Assembly: GCA_013396525.1 (NCBI GenBank)
Contig: VWYX01001334.1
Location: forward strand, 1 to 64,000
Direction: 5' to 3'
DNA length: 64,000 nucleotides
Origin: Chaetorhynchus papuensis
Lineage: Eukaryota; Chordata; Aves; Passeriformes; Rhipiduridae
Every line of letters begins with the position of its first letter. The stretch's first letter is position 1. Shown piece after piece: positions 13,077-24,200 of the stretch. Under the pieces are notes generated by a model that saw only the letters and a program-made list of their open reading frames with translations, was not told the origin of the DNA and searched no databases. Position numbers and translations under genes: made by a program.

Positions 13077-13199
13077 CGCGTGCGCGCGCGTATTTCCCGC
13101 CGGCGAGGGCGGGGGCAGTCACGGAGCGATGGGAGCAGCGGCGGGAGCGGGGATGGGGACGCGGGCAGAGCGGGCTCCGCTCTTTGCTCCCGCTTTACC

Positions 13200-14920
13200 T
13201 GATCCCCTCCTTCGCTAGGTGTGCCCGGCCCTTACCGTGGCTTCCAGGCACCGGTGTCCCTCGCGGAGCGTGGCCGGACGAGTTTGGTTCCTGACCCCCT
13301 TGGTGCTGCCCACCGGAGCTGTTTCGCTTGGACGGAGGTCTCCAGCTTGTAGAGCCAGGGTTCGGTCAGTACTGGGATACAGAAGGGGTCTGCGGAGAGC
13401 TGTGGCCCCATCCATTGCTCAGTTGGAAGATTACAGCTTCTCACTGAAACAGAAACACTTTTGAGTTATGCCGAAATAAAAAGGAGTCTATTATTCCAGG
13501 TCAAACACCAAGTAACTCCTTTCCAGGGTGGCAGAATTTGCCCCTTGGGGTATTTTGTGTCTCCGAGAGGACAGCTGGGGTGTGTCAGACATCTCTTTTG
13601 CAAGCAACTCACATTTCTCAGGGGTCGTATGTATAAGGATGGAAATACTGAAATAAATTGTGGGTTGTGGAAGAACCTGATGTTGGTTGTTTTATTTTTT
13701 CTTGTTAAGGACCAGTATCTCTTTATGCCCAACTTGAACATGTCAGGTGAGTTCTGGTGTGTGTCTGCACTGGCCCAGAATGGGCCTTGAATCATCACTG
13801 TTGGGAAGGGGGGATCCTTTCTTAGCCTTTCAATATCTAAACACCTTTAGTTTAGGAGAAGGAGGTTTTTTTCTCAGACTTGTTTTGTTGCTAGTGGGCA
13901 ATGAGGTGTAAGAGGATTCAGGCATTTACATTCTAGGGCAGTTGTGAGTGAGCTCCAGGTCAGTTTTGTAGCACCAGCAAGCTGCTGGGCAGGCTGAGGG
14001 GGGAAGCAGAGTCGGGGATGCAAAGCCCTGGTGTGCATGGCTGTGCTTGGCAAGCCTGGAGCAAAGCTGGAGGTGTGTAGGGACTGCAGGCTGGAATTTT
14101 CCTCCTGTGGAGCAGGAAACTGCTGACATGGCTATGGTTGCTGTAACCACCTGGTTATTTGGTGAGCAGAGCTGGCTGAAGGGTTCTTTGTTGCCCAACA
14201 AGGTAAAAACTCTCTGGGCTGTGCGCTGGGTGGTTAATTTCCTTCTTTAGTTGATAAGGAAGATCAAATCCCCAAAGATCTTGATTTAAACTGTGATGTG
14301 AGAGGGGTTGTATCCCTGGAATGAAACGAACTATTTTTTGGGATGGATGATCTTGGCACTTCATGTGCCTGTTTGCTGTAGTTGCAATTAAAATTGCTTT
14401 AATTGGGTATGTACAATAAGCCAAACACTGCCAAACCGTACCAGTAACCATCAGGAAGGCAGCATTAGGCTGCGAGCTGGTTTGGGGGTGCAGTGCTTCA
14501 GGGGTTTGAAGTTCTGGTTCTTGGCTGTTGCTCCTCAGCAGGAATCCAGAATGTGTTGCAGTAGCATCCAATGGCGGCATTCAGCATCTGAAAGTAATGC
14601 AAGTATTTCGTTCTCTTCTCTTGGACTTCAACCATCAGTGTTATCTAGGTAAGCTTCTCACTGAGGTGACTCAGTTTCAAATGTATTTAGACATTTTCTA
14701 CTTGTAGTAGCTATCACCTGTTTTTCATTAGAAGTTAATACAGTTTCTGAATTCCAAGCTGTAGCGTTTGCCTAGGGACTGTTCTGGGTGCACAGACCCC
14801 GAGACGCGGGGGGAGCTGTGTTACAGGGGTGTGCTGTTTTACTTTTCAGACAGGTTCATGTCCCCACCCCCCGCGTGTGCGCTGTTCGTTGTGAGCAAAG
14901 GCGCAGCAAAACGTTCTGCG
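13200..14920. other. Intergenic stretch between the G3BP2 and USO1 promoters
   Basis: About 1.7 kb with ordinary base composition. Short open frames (for example 13461-13790 plus) show no recognisable protein. No repeat element is recognised. Upstream transcripts from either CpG island could cross it. Confidence 0.6.
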
Positions 14921-15124
14921 GGCTGCCCCGCCGTTCAGACCTGTTCGGGGGCCCTTTCCCCGTGGGGAAGGCAGGCCGCGCTGTGGGTCCCGAGCACCAC
15001 TGGTCAGAGCGCTCGCAGCTGGCCTCGGTCCGGGAGCGCAGCCGCAGCCCAGGCGGCATTCCCGGGCCGGGCCGTGCCGTGCCGCGCGGCTCCCGGAGCC
15101 CGGCCCCGCCCGCGGCCGCGGCGG

Positions 15125-15136
15125 TGCCACGTGGCA
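15125..15136. promoter_or_regulatory. Palindromic ACGTG element (E-box/UPRE/GASE-like)
   Basis: TGCCACGTGGCA is a perfect 12-bp palindrome 62 nt upstream of the USO1 ATG. It contains CACGTG (bHLH-ZIP factors such as TFE3 and USF). It matches the CREB3-family/XBP1 preference and carries the Golgi-stress element ACGTGGC on both strands. Function is inferred. Confidence 0.6.
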
Positions 15137-15197
15137 GCGCAGGCGCGCCGAACGCTTCCGCGGGGGGAGCGGGAGCGCCGGGCCGGGCCGAGCCGCC

Positions 15198-15263
15198 ATG
15201 AACTTCTTGCGGGGCGTCATGGGCGGCCCCAGCGCCGGCCCGCAGCCCTCGGGAGCGGACACG
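15198..15263 (+). CDS. USO1: USO1 coding exon 1 (residues 1-22)
   Basis: Starts MNFLRGVMGG, the family N-terminus, in a strong Kozak context. Donor ACG|GTGAGC. It lies within the CpG island. Confidence 0.95.
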
Positions 15264-18200
15264 GTGAGCGGGGGACGCGGCCGGGCTGGGGCAGGGCCGG
15301 GGGGCCGGGACAGCCCCGGCTGGGGCCGCCCTGTCGCCGCCGGCTACGCCGGTGCTTCTGACAGGCCCGGGTGGTGCCCGGTCCTGCTCGGGGCCGCGAG
15401 CTGCCGGCTGGAACTGCTGCTGGAGCAGCTCTCCCGTGCGGTTCCTGCCCTTCGGCTGGGTGTCGGGAGTCTCCCCTGCAGCCCCGGCGTGTTGGCTTAT
15501 CCCGTGTTGTTGTACGTCCCCTTCCAGATCCAGAAGCTGTGTGACCGAGTAGCTTCGTCCACGTTACTGGACGACCGGAGGGATGCTGTACGTGCTCTCA
15601 AGTCATTATCCAAGGTAAGTAGCCAAATTCATGAGTAGCGGCGTGGATTTCAAGTAGCTTTGTCAGGTACTGCTAAAAAGGCTTTGTTTGGCGTTTGGGC
15701 TCGACCATTAACCTTTTTTCTCTCCTCCAAACAGAAATACCGGTTGGAGGTCGGCATACAAGCGATGGAACACCTCATCCATGTTCTCCAGACAGATCGG
15801 TAAGCATCCTGCAGCCACTTTGGGCTGCTGCCCCGACCCTTCTCTGCTGCTTGACACAACAAATGCAGACGTGATGCCCTGTACCGACAAAGCTGGGAGG
15901 GCAGCTGGGTTTCTGGGAACTCCTCTGCTACCTTGGCTTTTTGTGCTGGTAAATGTCCTCAGAGCCTATTCGGGGGTAAAAAGAACAGAATTCCAGGAAC
16001 CAGGATGAGGGACAGAAAGACGAGCTCTAGAGTGAAGGTACTACCAAAGTGTGTCTTAATGCTTCTAAGGGGCATATTTCTGCTATTGTAGGAATGTGAA
16101 TCCAAACAGATCATGTTAACTAAATACACAGTTTGAAATAACCCAGATCAACCTGTTATTGGGCAAAAGGTGAGCTAGACAGAATTAAGAGGAAAGGAGT
16201 GAAGTAAGCAGGCATGTGTTTTTGCTGATGTGTTTTAAAAACAAATTGGGTTCAGGTAAACAGGAGAGCAGGACTCCAAAGCTGCTGCTAAGACAGATGG
16301 CACGAGTCTGAGTGCTCTGTGGGGACTAGGATGTAATACTTATGCAGTCCTGTGTTTGGAAAATCTTGGTTATCCATCCTTGCAGCCACTGCTGTACCTG
16401 ATAGAACCCACATGTTGTAACGTGGAACCTGTTTGCAGTCCTTGGATTTAAGCTTCAAATACTGCACATACGTGGTGTTTAGGTAGGCAAATGTAGGGGG
16501 ATAGTCATGCAGTCTGCATTTGAACATCAAGCTGGTAGATTTATATGAGACAGTCATAAGGCTGTGGAATACCTAGATGTACGTATGCTGGAAGGTGGAG
16601 CATGTCCTTGCTGCCAATACCAAGGAGAAGTAGGAAAGCTGTAGTTCAGTGTCTGGAAGGAGGCCTCCTGCTCCAGTTATGGATATAGGACGTGAAACCC
16701 TTCAGTGCTCAACTCAAGGCTGCTGGTTGAGGCCTTTCTTGCCTGGCCAGTTATGCCAGCTGGGAAGAAGGTGTGAGGCTGCTGTCTAGGCGAGTCCATG
16801 TTATTCTTATTTTGTGGGCTGGGTAGTTAAAATTGAATGTCTGACCTGGTGCAAACAGTGAAAGGGAAGGTTGTAACTGTCACAGATGTGAAGGAGAAAC
16901 CCTTTAAAAAACTAGGTTAAGGAGCCTACTTTCATCCACTTACCTGCTCTGAGGGCAGATTTGAACTTTGAGAAGGGAGGTGGGGCTTTACTGATAGAGT
17001 CGAGAAGGCAGCCTGAACCCTTCAGGGCAGGGACTTGAGGCTTTTCAGTGCTTTTTGGGCTCCAGTTGATCCTTTGGAATTTGTGTGTGCTGTGGTTCTG
17101 CACACATGTCTTGTGTGACTCAGGCTGCAGTTGAAAAAAGTAATAAGTACATGGGGGTTTTCAGCTGAACAAACGCTGGCTTTGAGGAGATGTTGCTAGA
17201 GTCATTTGCTATCACATCAGCTGGGCCAGGTGTTGGGTGCTGTGCCTTCTTGAAGAGAGAGTTCTAGTCCCTGTGTGTGATCAGTGCAGGTGTCAAATGT
17301 GTTGGAGTTTGTGTTACTGTTTGGTGTCAGTAGCGGTAGAGGTGGGGCTTTGGGAACCCTTTCAATGGAAATCAAAGCCAGCTGAACTGATTAAGTGGTT
17401 GATAAGGGAGTCCCAGGCTCAGCTGTCCCCAAAGCCCATTCTGATGGGTATATTGAACTGGGAGGCTGCTGGTGTGACAGAGGCTGCTCTTTTGGTGAAT
17501 GCCCACAGGTCGGATCTTTGGACCTTTCCAGCACCCATCTGAAGCTTTCTGCAGAAGTGGAAAAATGCTTTTTTCCATTTGTTTATATTTTTTGCACTTC
17601 AGCTGCTTAAGAAGAAAAGTCAATGGCTCACTGAAGTTGTCTTCTCACATGTCACTGTATTCATGTAAATCATGCACACATGCTGGCCTGTGGCCCTTTG
17701 GCTGTGTTGCTGTGAGTTTAAGATGACAGCAGGTTTAATTTGATTAGGAAAATGTAACTGCTGCCTGTGTCAAGTTCTCAGTAACTTGGATGCTGGGGTC
17801 TTTGAATTAGTTACAGCCTTTACTCTGAACCAGCAACATACCACTTCTGAAGTGGAAGACATCATTCCACTTGTTAGACAGTTTATTTGTAGGTTGCCTG
17901 AAACTCTGTCACCTGCTCAAGTGCTTAAAACTTGTTCTATAGAAAACTGATTTCTTTAATCTAAGTTTTCCAGTTCTGTGAATTGGGCATCCTGGAGCCT
18001 GAGTCAGCTTTTACATGTTCCAGACTTACATACACTAGAATTCATATGCCACATGTTTATTTTGTAATATGAAGTAGTGATCTGGTAGAGGACTTTTACT
18101 GACTTGTTGAGATGTTGCTACATCCCATCAAGGATTATTTTGAAAAAAATTTGGCATTTGACTGTAGAACAGGGCAATACCACTTAACTATTGGTGTGAG

Positions 18201-21200
18201 CAAAGGCACTGGAGTGAGAAGTCAACTTGATCCTTAACTGCTTTGTTTCTACCTATATTAAAAGGTTTTTGAATTTCAGTGTGACAACTGAAAGAGTTGA
18301 AAGAGTTTGGAGCCTAATATGTGGACCTAGGAGATGGCCCTTTATTTTCCCCAAGGCAATATCAGTTATCCATGTGCAGGACAGTCACTGCATGGGTGCT
18401 TTCACTTCCACGTGGTTCTGCTGTGCTGCTGTTTGTGAACTGGGGGGGGCCCTGGCATCTCATTGGAATGCCGTGGAAAATCACCACTAGCAGAGGCAGG
18501 TTGGCTGAGGTGGCTTGTGCTGGACTGTTGCACTGCACAAAGGCTGCCTCTTACGGATGCCTGACGAGTTTTATTTCTTGACTGGTTTTTACTATAGAGT
18601 AAAAGCTGGGCAGCTTCAGCCTGAACAGAATAATCAATGAGATGTGGGATGTGCTGAACAGCAGATGGTGGCAAGGCAGTGAACAGCAGAGGTGGGATGC
18701 TGCTGTCCTCATTTTGTGATCTCTTATCTTTCAACCAGAGAAACAAGGCCTGCTTTTAATCACGTGTACATTACATTTGCTTATCCTTTTGGAACTGCTG
18801 TAATTTCCCTAACAGGCAAAGTCAGAAAACCCACCAAGCTGCAGCCTTGCTTTTCAGATTTCCAAGAAATAATTTCTGTGTGTTTTTAGATATGGAATTG
18901 TTTCATTTCTGTGAAAAGGAAAGCGTTGATTTTGTAGTAGTGTGTTGAAGAAATAAAATGACATAAGCAGGCTGGGGATGTGATCATACCTGCTGGATGA
19001 GACTCCTTTCATGGACTGAAAGGTTAGGTGGTTGTTCAGGCCTCTGCTCTGAACTGGCCTAGCAGCCTCATGAAATGCAAATTTATCTTTGGAGTGGAGG
19101 CCTTACTTGGAATGCCTTGGAGATCAGTGAGAGTAAATACTGAGAAGCTGGAGTGAGAGAGCTTTTTTTCACTATCTTCTTTTCAGATGCTTGACAGACT
19201 CATGGAAATGCTCTGTGTCCTTCTGCACTTAGATACACCTTTCTCTGTGATTTTAGGGTTGTTTGTTTTTTGTTTTTTTTTTTTTTTATGAACTCTGCTT
19301 TCTTTTTTCGTTTAAGAGCAATAAAGCAAGTAGCAGAAATGGTTATATTCTGCCCCATAAACTCTTGTGCTGTGTCTTGGATGTAGCATAGGGCTTACAG
19401 GTGGTTCAGCCTTGGTAATACAGAACAAACAGGTCCCTCCTGAAGCAGGGCTTGAGAGAAGAGTCTGGGTGTGAGCAGGTGAACTAATGCTTTGGGGTTA
19501 GCAAGGCTTCCCTGCAGCTTCCTGGGGGTTCTGGAGTTCAAAACCCTTTAATAATTAGGTTTAGTGGGTTTGGTGACATGGAGGCTGCCTGTTTGTGAGA
19601 ATCCACAGCTGCTGCTACATTCCCCTGGAGCTCTGAGGTTTGGCTCTGGTTCTGTCTGACAGTGTAGCAGGGAAGGTCCCACCTGGGAAGGTGCTGAAGC
19701 TTGTCTGCAGCTTCCTTGGGTGATCTTCTGTCAAGTCTGAAGCATTCCCAGAGATCTCTCCTGGAATAGGAGCAGGCTGGAGGGAGTGACTCAGAAAATT
19801 AAAGACACACCTACAGTGAAGTGTCCTGTGGTCACCCGGTGTCACCAGACTTGCGGAGGCTCACCTGAGGGAATGGAACTGGGAAAAGGAGCTTGACTCT
19901 GTTCAGGGAGTGCTGCAATAAATCCGTGCTTCTTACTTGGCCTAGTGCTGCAAAGGGAACTGCCTGGGCAGAAGAGCAATGTTGTAAGAGTAGTTGGAAA
20001 TAAGTCATTAAAGAAAAGTGGTTCTTTCATTTGCAGTTCAGATTCTGAAATAATTGGCTATGCTTTGGACACACTCTACAATGTAATATCGAATGACCTA
20101 GAAGAGGAGGAGCAAGGTAAGCACTTGGTAGTAATAGTTGTATTAACTGTGGGGTTGCTTTCCTTGGTGCTTTGTTCAAATTATCAGCTGTAATACTGTG
20201 ATTTACTAATGCTTACCTAGACTTGCTTTGTTACTGTGTATAGCTCTTAGGACAATGCTAAAAATCTTTTATGCAGCTTGCACTGAAGTAACACTGGATC
20301 TCTTGCTTATTAATTTTAAAAACTTTGTTCTGTGAATAGGAGTCAGATTAGAATGGGATAACTTTTTTTTTTTTTTCTAGTTTGTAAGTCAAGAATCAAG
20401 TCCTTCTTTGCTGTTGGGAAAGGATAGTTCTGGCTATTACTGTCAGACATTACCATCTCAGGATTTAACAGGGATGTTGAGATGTAAAATCTCAGGTACC
20501 TGTGATAAGGTGCCACATATAAGTGTGAAAACCTTCTTCAACCCTGCTGTGGCAGTGGAGAAAGAGATTTAGAAAGATTCTACTTGTCTTTGTACAGCTG
20601 GGCTGTGAAAATCCGTTCCACTCCTACCTGTTTCATTTTTGAAGGCCATTAAACCAGTCTGAAAGGCCAATGAATGTTATTCTAAACCATGTTTCAAATT
20701 GTGCTTGGCTTTCTTTTCCATGTTCCTGCAGTTTCCCATCTTGATTAAAAAGGTTTAGAACAAGATCAGAGTTTCACAGTGCTGGTGAATTCATGTTTGT
20801 GGTAAAGGCTGTGATTATGGACTGGACAAAAGTGTTGGCAGATTTTTCTCAAGAGCAAAGAATTGTCCAGCTGGAGTTGTGTATGAGATGAGCAGGGTTG
20901 TAAGGGTTATGGAGCGCTTCAGTTTAACCCCTGCCATAAGAACTTCTTGCAGGAGAACTGGCTGCTGTAGGAAGCTGGGGTGGCTGCTTTGGAAACCTGA
21001 GCTTATGCTGTAATTCGTTGTGCTGTGTGGAAAGCTGTTCAACTTGTAAACCTGTCTCTTATTTCTTTTTATTTTATCTGCACTGACAGATGACTCTGAA
21101 GGTAAAAGAACCTTTACTTATGTGAATATGGCACTCTTGTTTTAGCCCTAGTTGCTACTACTGCCAGTAACACTTGCTGCCATTTAAAAAGGACACTGTA

Positions 21201-24200
21201 AAACCTTGTGCTGGAGCTCAGGGAAGGCATTTTGCCTTCTGCTTTGTCCTTACTCTTTGGAGCTCGAGTGTGTTTCCAATTTGATTTCTCCTGTGACTTG
21301 GCATGTTGAATGCCAACATATCCCCAGAGACTGCAGTAATGGTAAGTTCTTGATAAGGATGTCCAAGATGTGCAGCCCCAAACTGGTAGGATTTTAAGGG
21401 GCCAAAGTTTGTGAACAGAGTTTCTGTTTGCAAGAAGCTCTGAAGCTGGACACGAGTGCATGAGCTGCACATGAGCATCCTTCACAGTGTCTCTTTTAAG
21501 CAATGCATGTTAAAATACAGTGTTCACTTCTACCCTAGGTTACCACTAATGCTTTGCATGTTCTCCTTTTGAAACTGATTTTATTTTTAAAAACTAAATT
21601 CCAGTTTGCAGTGCTGCTTGCTAGTGAATTGCTAAGAGCTGATCTTACTAGATGGAAGCTGTTGCCTTGATTTGAGATAGCCTTGGGAACGGGTAGATTT
21701 AAGGAACAATTATGGGTAGAAGGCTGGTTGCAAGATCTCTGTAAGTGGAAAATACAGTTTCCCTTTGTGTGTTTGGCTTTTTATTAAACATAGTAGAAGA
21801 AATGCTTGAAAAGAAAAAGGATGATTTGGCCCTTTTGTAGAAGAATACTGAGCTAGAGTAAGAAAAAACAACTACAGCCTGGAGAGGCTGTGTATACTGC
21901 TCAGGTTTTGCCTTTGCACCTGGAACTTGTGCAAGGGCAACAGCTGGCATCAAGAGTTCAACCACTTGCTATTTGCAGCTGAGGGTGGGACAGGGACAAG
22001 ATGTTCAGTCGCAGCTCATGGAGAAGTCAAAGTTAAAATATTTAACTTAATTTTGAAAGTAAAATGTTTAGGTTTTTTGGGCTCTCTCTCCTTGGCCTGC
22101 AGCCGGCTACAGGGTGTGCAATCTGTGTGTGATTGATTCCCAGCTGAGTTGCCTCTTATTCTTTAGCAGCAAGTGCAGAAGCTGAACTTGTGTGGAGTTA
22201 TCTTTATTTATGTAAATGAGTATATGTCAGTTCAGGAATGGCCCAGACTTGATAAGACCCTCAGCCTCAGAGAGGTCGCTGTTGGACTTAAGTCCTGCTA
22301 GGGGCTATGTGCCTGGGCTAGAGCTATTTTGCATGGTCTGTCTTCCCTTTTAAAATTTTTGTAGTATTTAATCATTTCTGCAGCTAGAAATTTAGAGCAG
22401 AGTGTTGCTGCTCCTCTGCCCCTTTGCTAAGCTATGTACTGCTAAGCCTGCTTCAAGGGGGAAGTACAGCTTTATGACATGAGAAATGATCAGCTACTCT
22501 GGTGTCTGGGAAGCCAAACAAATCTTTTGCTGCGCTGGAAATCCGTCACAAGTAGACCTTACAGAGTGATACCTTGCAGCAAATTAAAATTGTATCCTTG
22601 GCACCAGACTTTTCTAGTCTTTTGATTTCTCTGTTTTGCCATAGCCCAGGAAGGGGCAGAGTGTGGAGGTGGTGTGTGGTCTCTGACCCTTTTGGTAGCT
22701 GCTCAGTTGTTAATGGTTCATTAGTGTTTCCTTGATAAGGCTATAAATCCTGTATTTCAAGTAGGAGTAAAAAATCCGAAGACTTTTGGATTTGGTCAGA
22801 AATTAATTTGCTTTACTGTTTATTTTCTGTTTATTCCTACTAAAGCAAACCCTTTTCCTTTGAATTAGAATTGCTCTTGCTCAGTTTCTCAGCTGACATT
22901 CCTTAATTATATCAACCAGTAGTACCTACATGCCACTGTTCTGTGGGACAGTTACGTAAATGGTCACTCAGCCTGGAAAAATAGCACTGGTGCAGAGATG
23001 CTGCTTGCATGGGGTTTTGTCATTTTGTGGGATACTTCTGCATTTGTTTTGTTCAGGCAACAGTGATGCATGAAATAATTGTGTAAGACAATTCATGTGC
23101 TAGGCCAGTTCTGCCTAACTGTAGAGTGAAGAATGGAATGGCACTCAATTCTGGCACATCTGAAATCACTTCACATTCCAAGACTGAGAGGTTTTGATGC
23201 TTATCTGTGTGACTCTTCTCCTTTCCTGATGTTTAAGTCTTTTTCCTATTGCTAAACCCAGTAGAATAATTTAAGGTATTTGGGCCATTTAGCTGTAGAT
23301 GGTTTATATTCCTCACGCTTCAAGGCTCTTGGTGTGAAATGTACTTTGCTTTTGCCCTTTGGTGTAGGGTACTTATGAGGCGCTGCTCTCTTGGATTAGT
23401 GGAGCTATGTGGGGATGTAGCTGCTGAGATTCAAAAGTTACATTTAGAATAATGTAGGCTTTTTGTTTTGTGAAAAGCTTCTTTTGGTGTTTGTTTTGAA
23501 AATAATTCAATTAACATTTATAGCAGTGACTCGGTCTTTTGGTTACCTATGGCCTTGTTTTACTCAGAATAAAAATCACAGCTGCTGAAGTTGTTCCAGT
23601 TGTGTTGTAATATGTTGTTTTTTACTGTTACAGAAGAAAACTCAGCAAAACAAGTTGATGATTTGGGGAGTCAGTTCACAGAGATTTTCATTAAACAGCA
23701 AGAAAACGTCACTCTGCTGTTGACTCTGGTGGAGGTAAGTGTGTCATGTTTAGGCTGCTGAGAGATGGGTGGTGCTTTATCTAATGGAGAGAGCTGTGGT
23801 TTTGTCCTCCTAGTGAAGCTGGTGTGAGGGGTGAGGTGTGCCAGGCTCCAGTGAAGGTGGGGCTGGAGGTGAGTCAGGCCTGACCTGCATGAACACCGTT
23901 GGTGCAGCTTTTAAAGCGGGGGAACATGGAAGAGAATCACAGAGCCATTTAGGTTGGAAAATGCCTCCAGGATCATAGAGTCCAACTGTTAACCCAGCAC
24001 TACCACATTCACTGCTAAACTATGTCCCAAAGTGCCACTTCCATGGCTCCTGAACACTTCCAGGGATGACTCCACCGCTGCCCTGGGCAGTCTGTTGAAT
24101 GCCCAACCACCTTTTCATTGAAGAAATTGCCCTGAATAGCTAACCTAAACTTCCCCTGGTGCACCCTGTGGCCATTCTCTCATCCTGTTACTTGAGAAAG

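Larger units (their letters stand above)
12290..13200 (-). promoter_or_regulatory. G3BP2: CpG-island promoter of G3BP2
   Basis: Very GC- and CpG-rich, about 7 kb upstream of the first coding exon. It contains a CCAAT box at 13045-13049, a perfect CRE (TGACGTCA) at 13069-13076, GC-box-like runs, and alternating CG tracts. Two possible minus-strand first-exon donors are visible: CTTAG|GTGAGC near 12748 and CAGAG|GTACGT near 12293. I cannot decide between them, so the transcription start and first exon are left open. It may also fire in the plus direction, since a GTGAGC donor exists on that strand near 12879. Confidence 0.75.
14920..15480 (+). promoter_or_regulatory. USO1: CpG-island promoter of USO1
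   Basis: GC/CpG-rich segment that includes the first coding exon. The palindrome TGCCACGTGGCA lies at 15125-15136. The start codon context is GCCGCCATGA, a strong Kozak match. No TATA box is evident, as expected for a housekeeping gene. The transcription start is not determined. Confidence 0.8.

Noticed and set aside
12335..13294. 319-codon plus-strand open frame and several overlapping ones
   Set aside because: GC-rich DNA has few stops, and the 33-bp minisatellite keeps frames open. The Arg/Ala/Pro composition is typical of translated CpG islands.
14768..15361. 197-codon open frame across the USO1 promoter
   Set aside because: It runs through the CpG island in a frame other than the USO1 start and has CpG-island composition.
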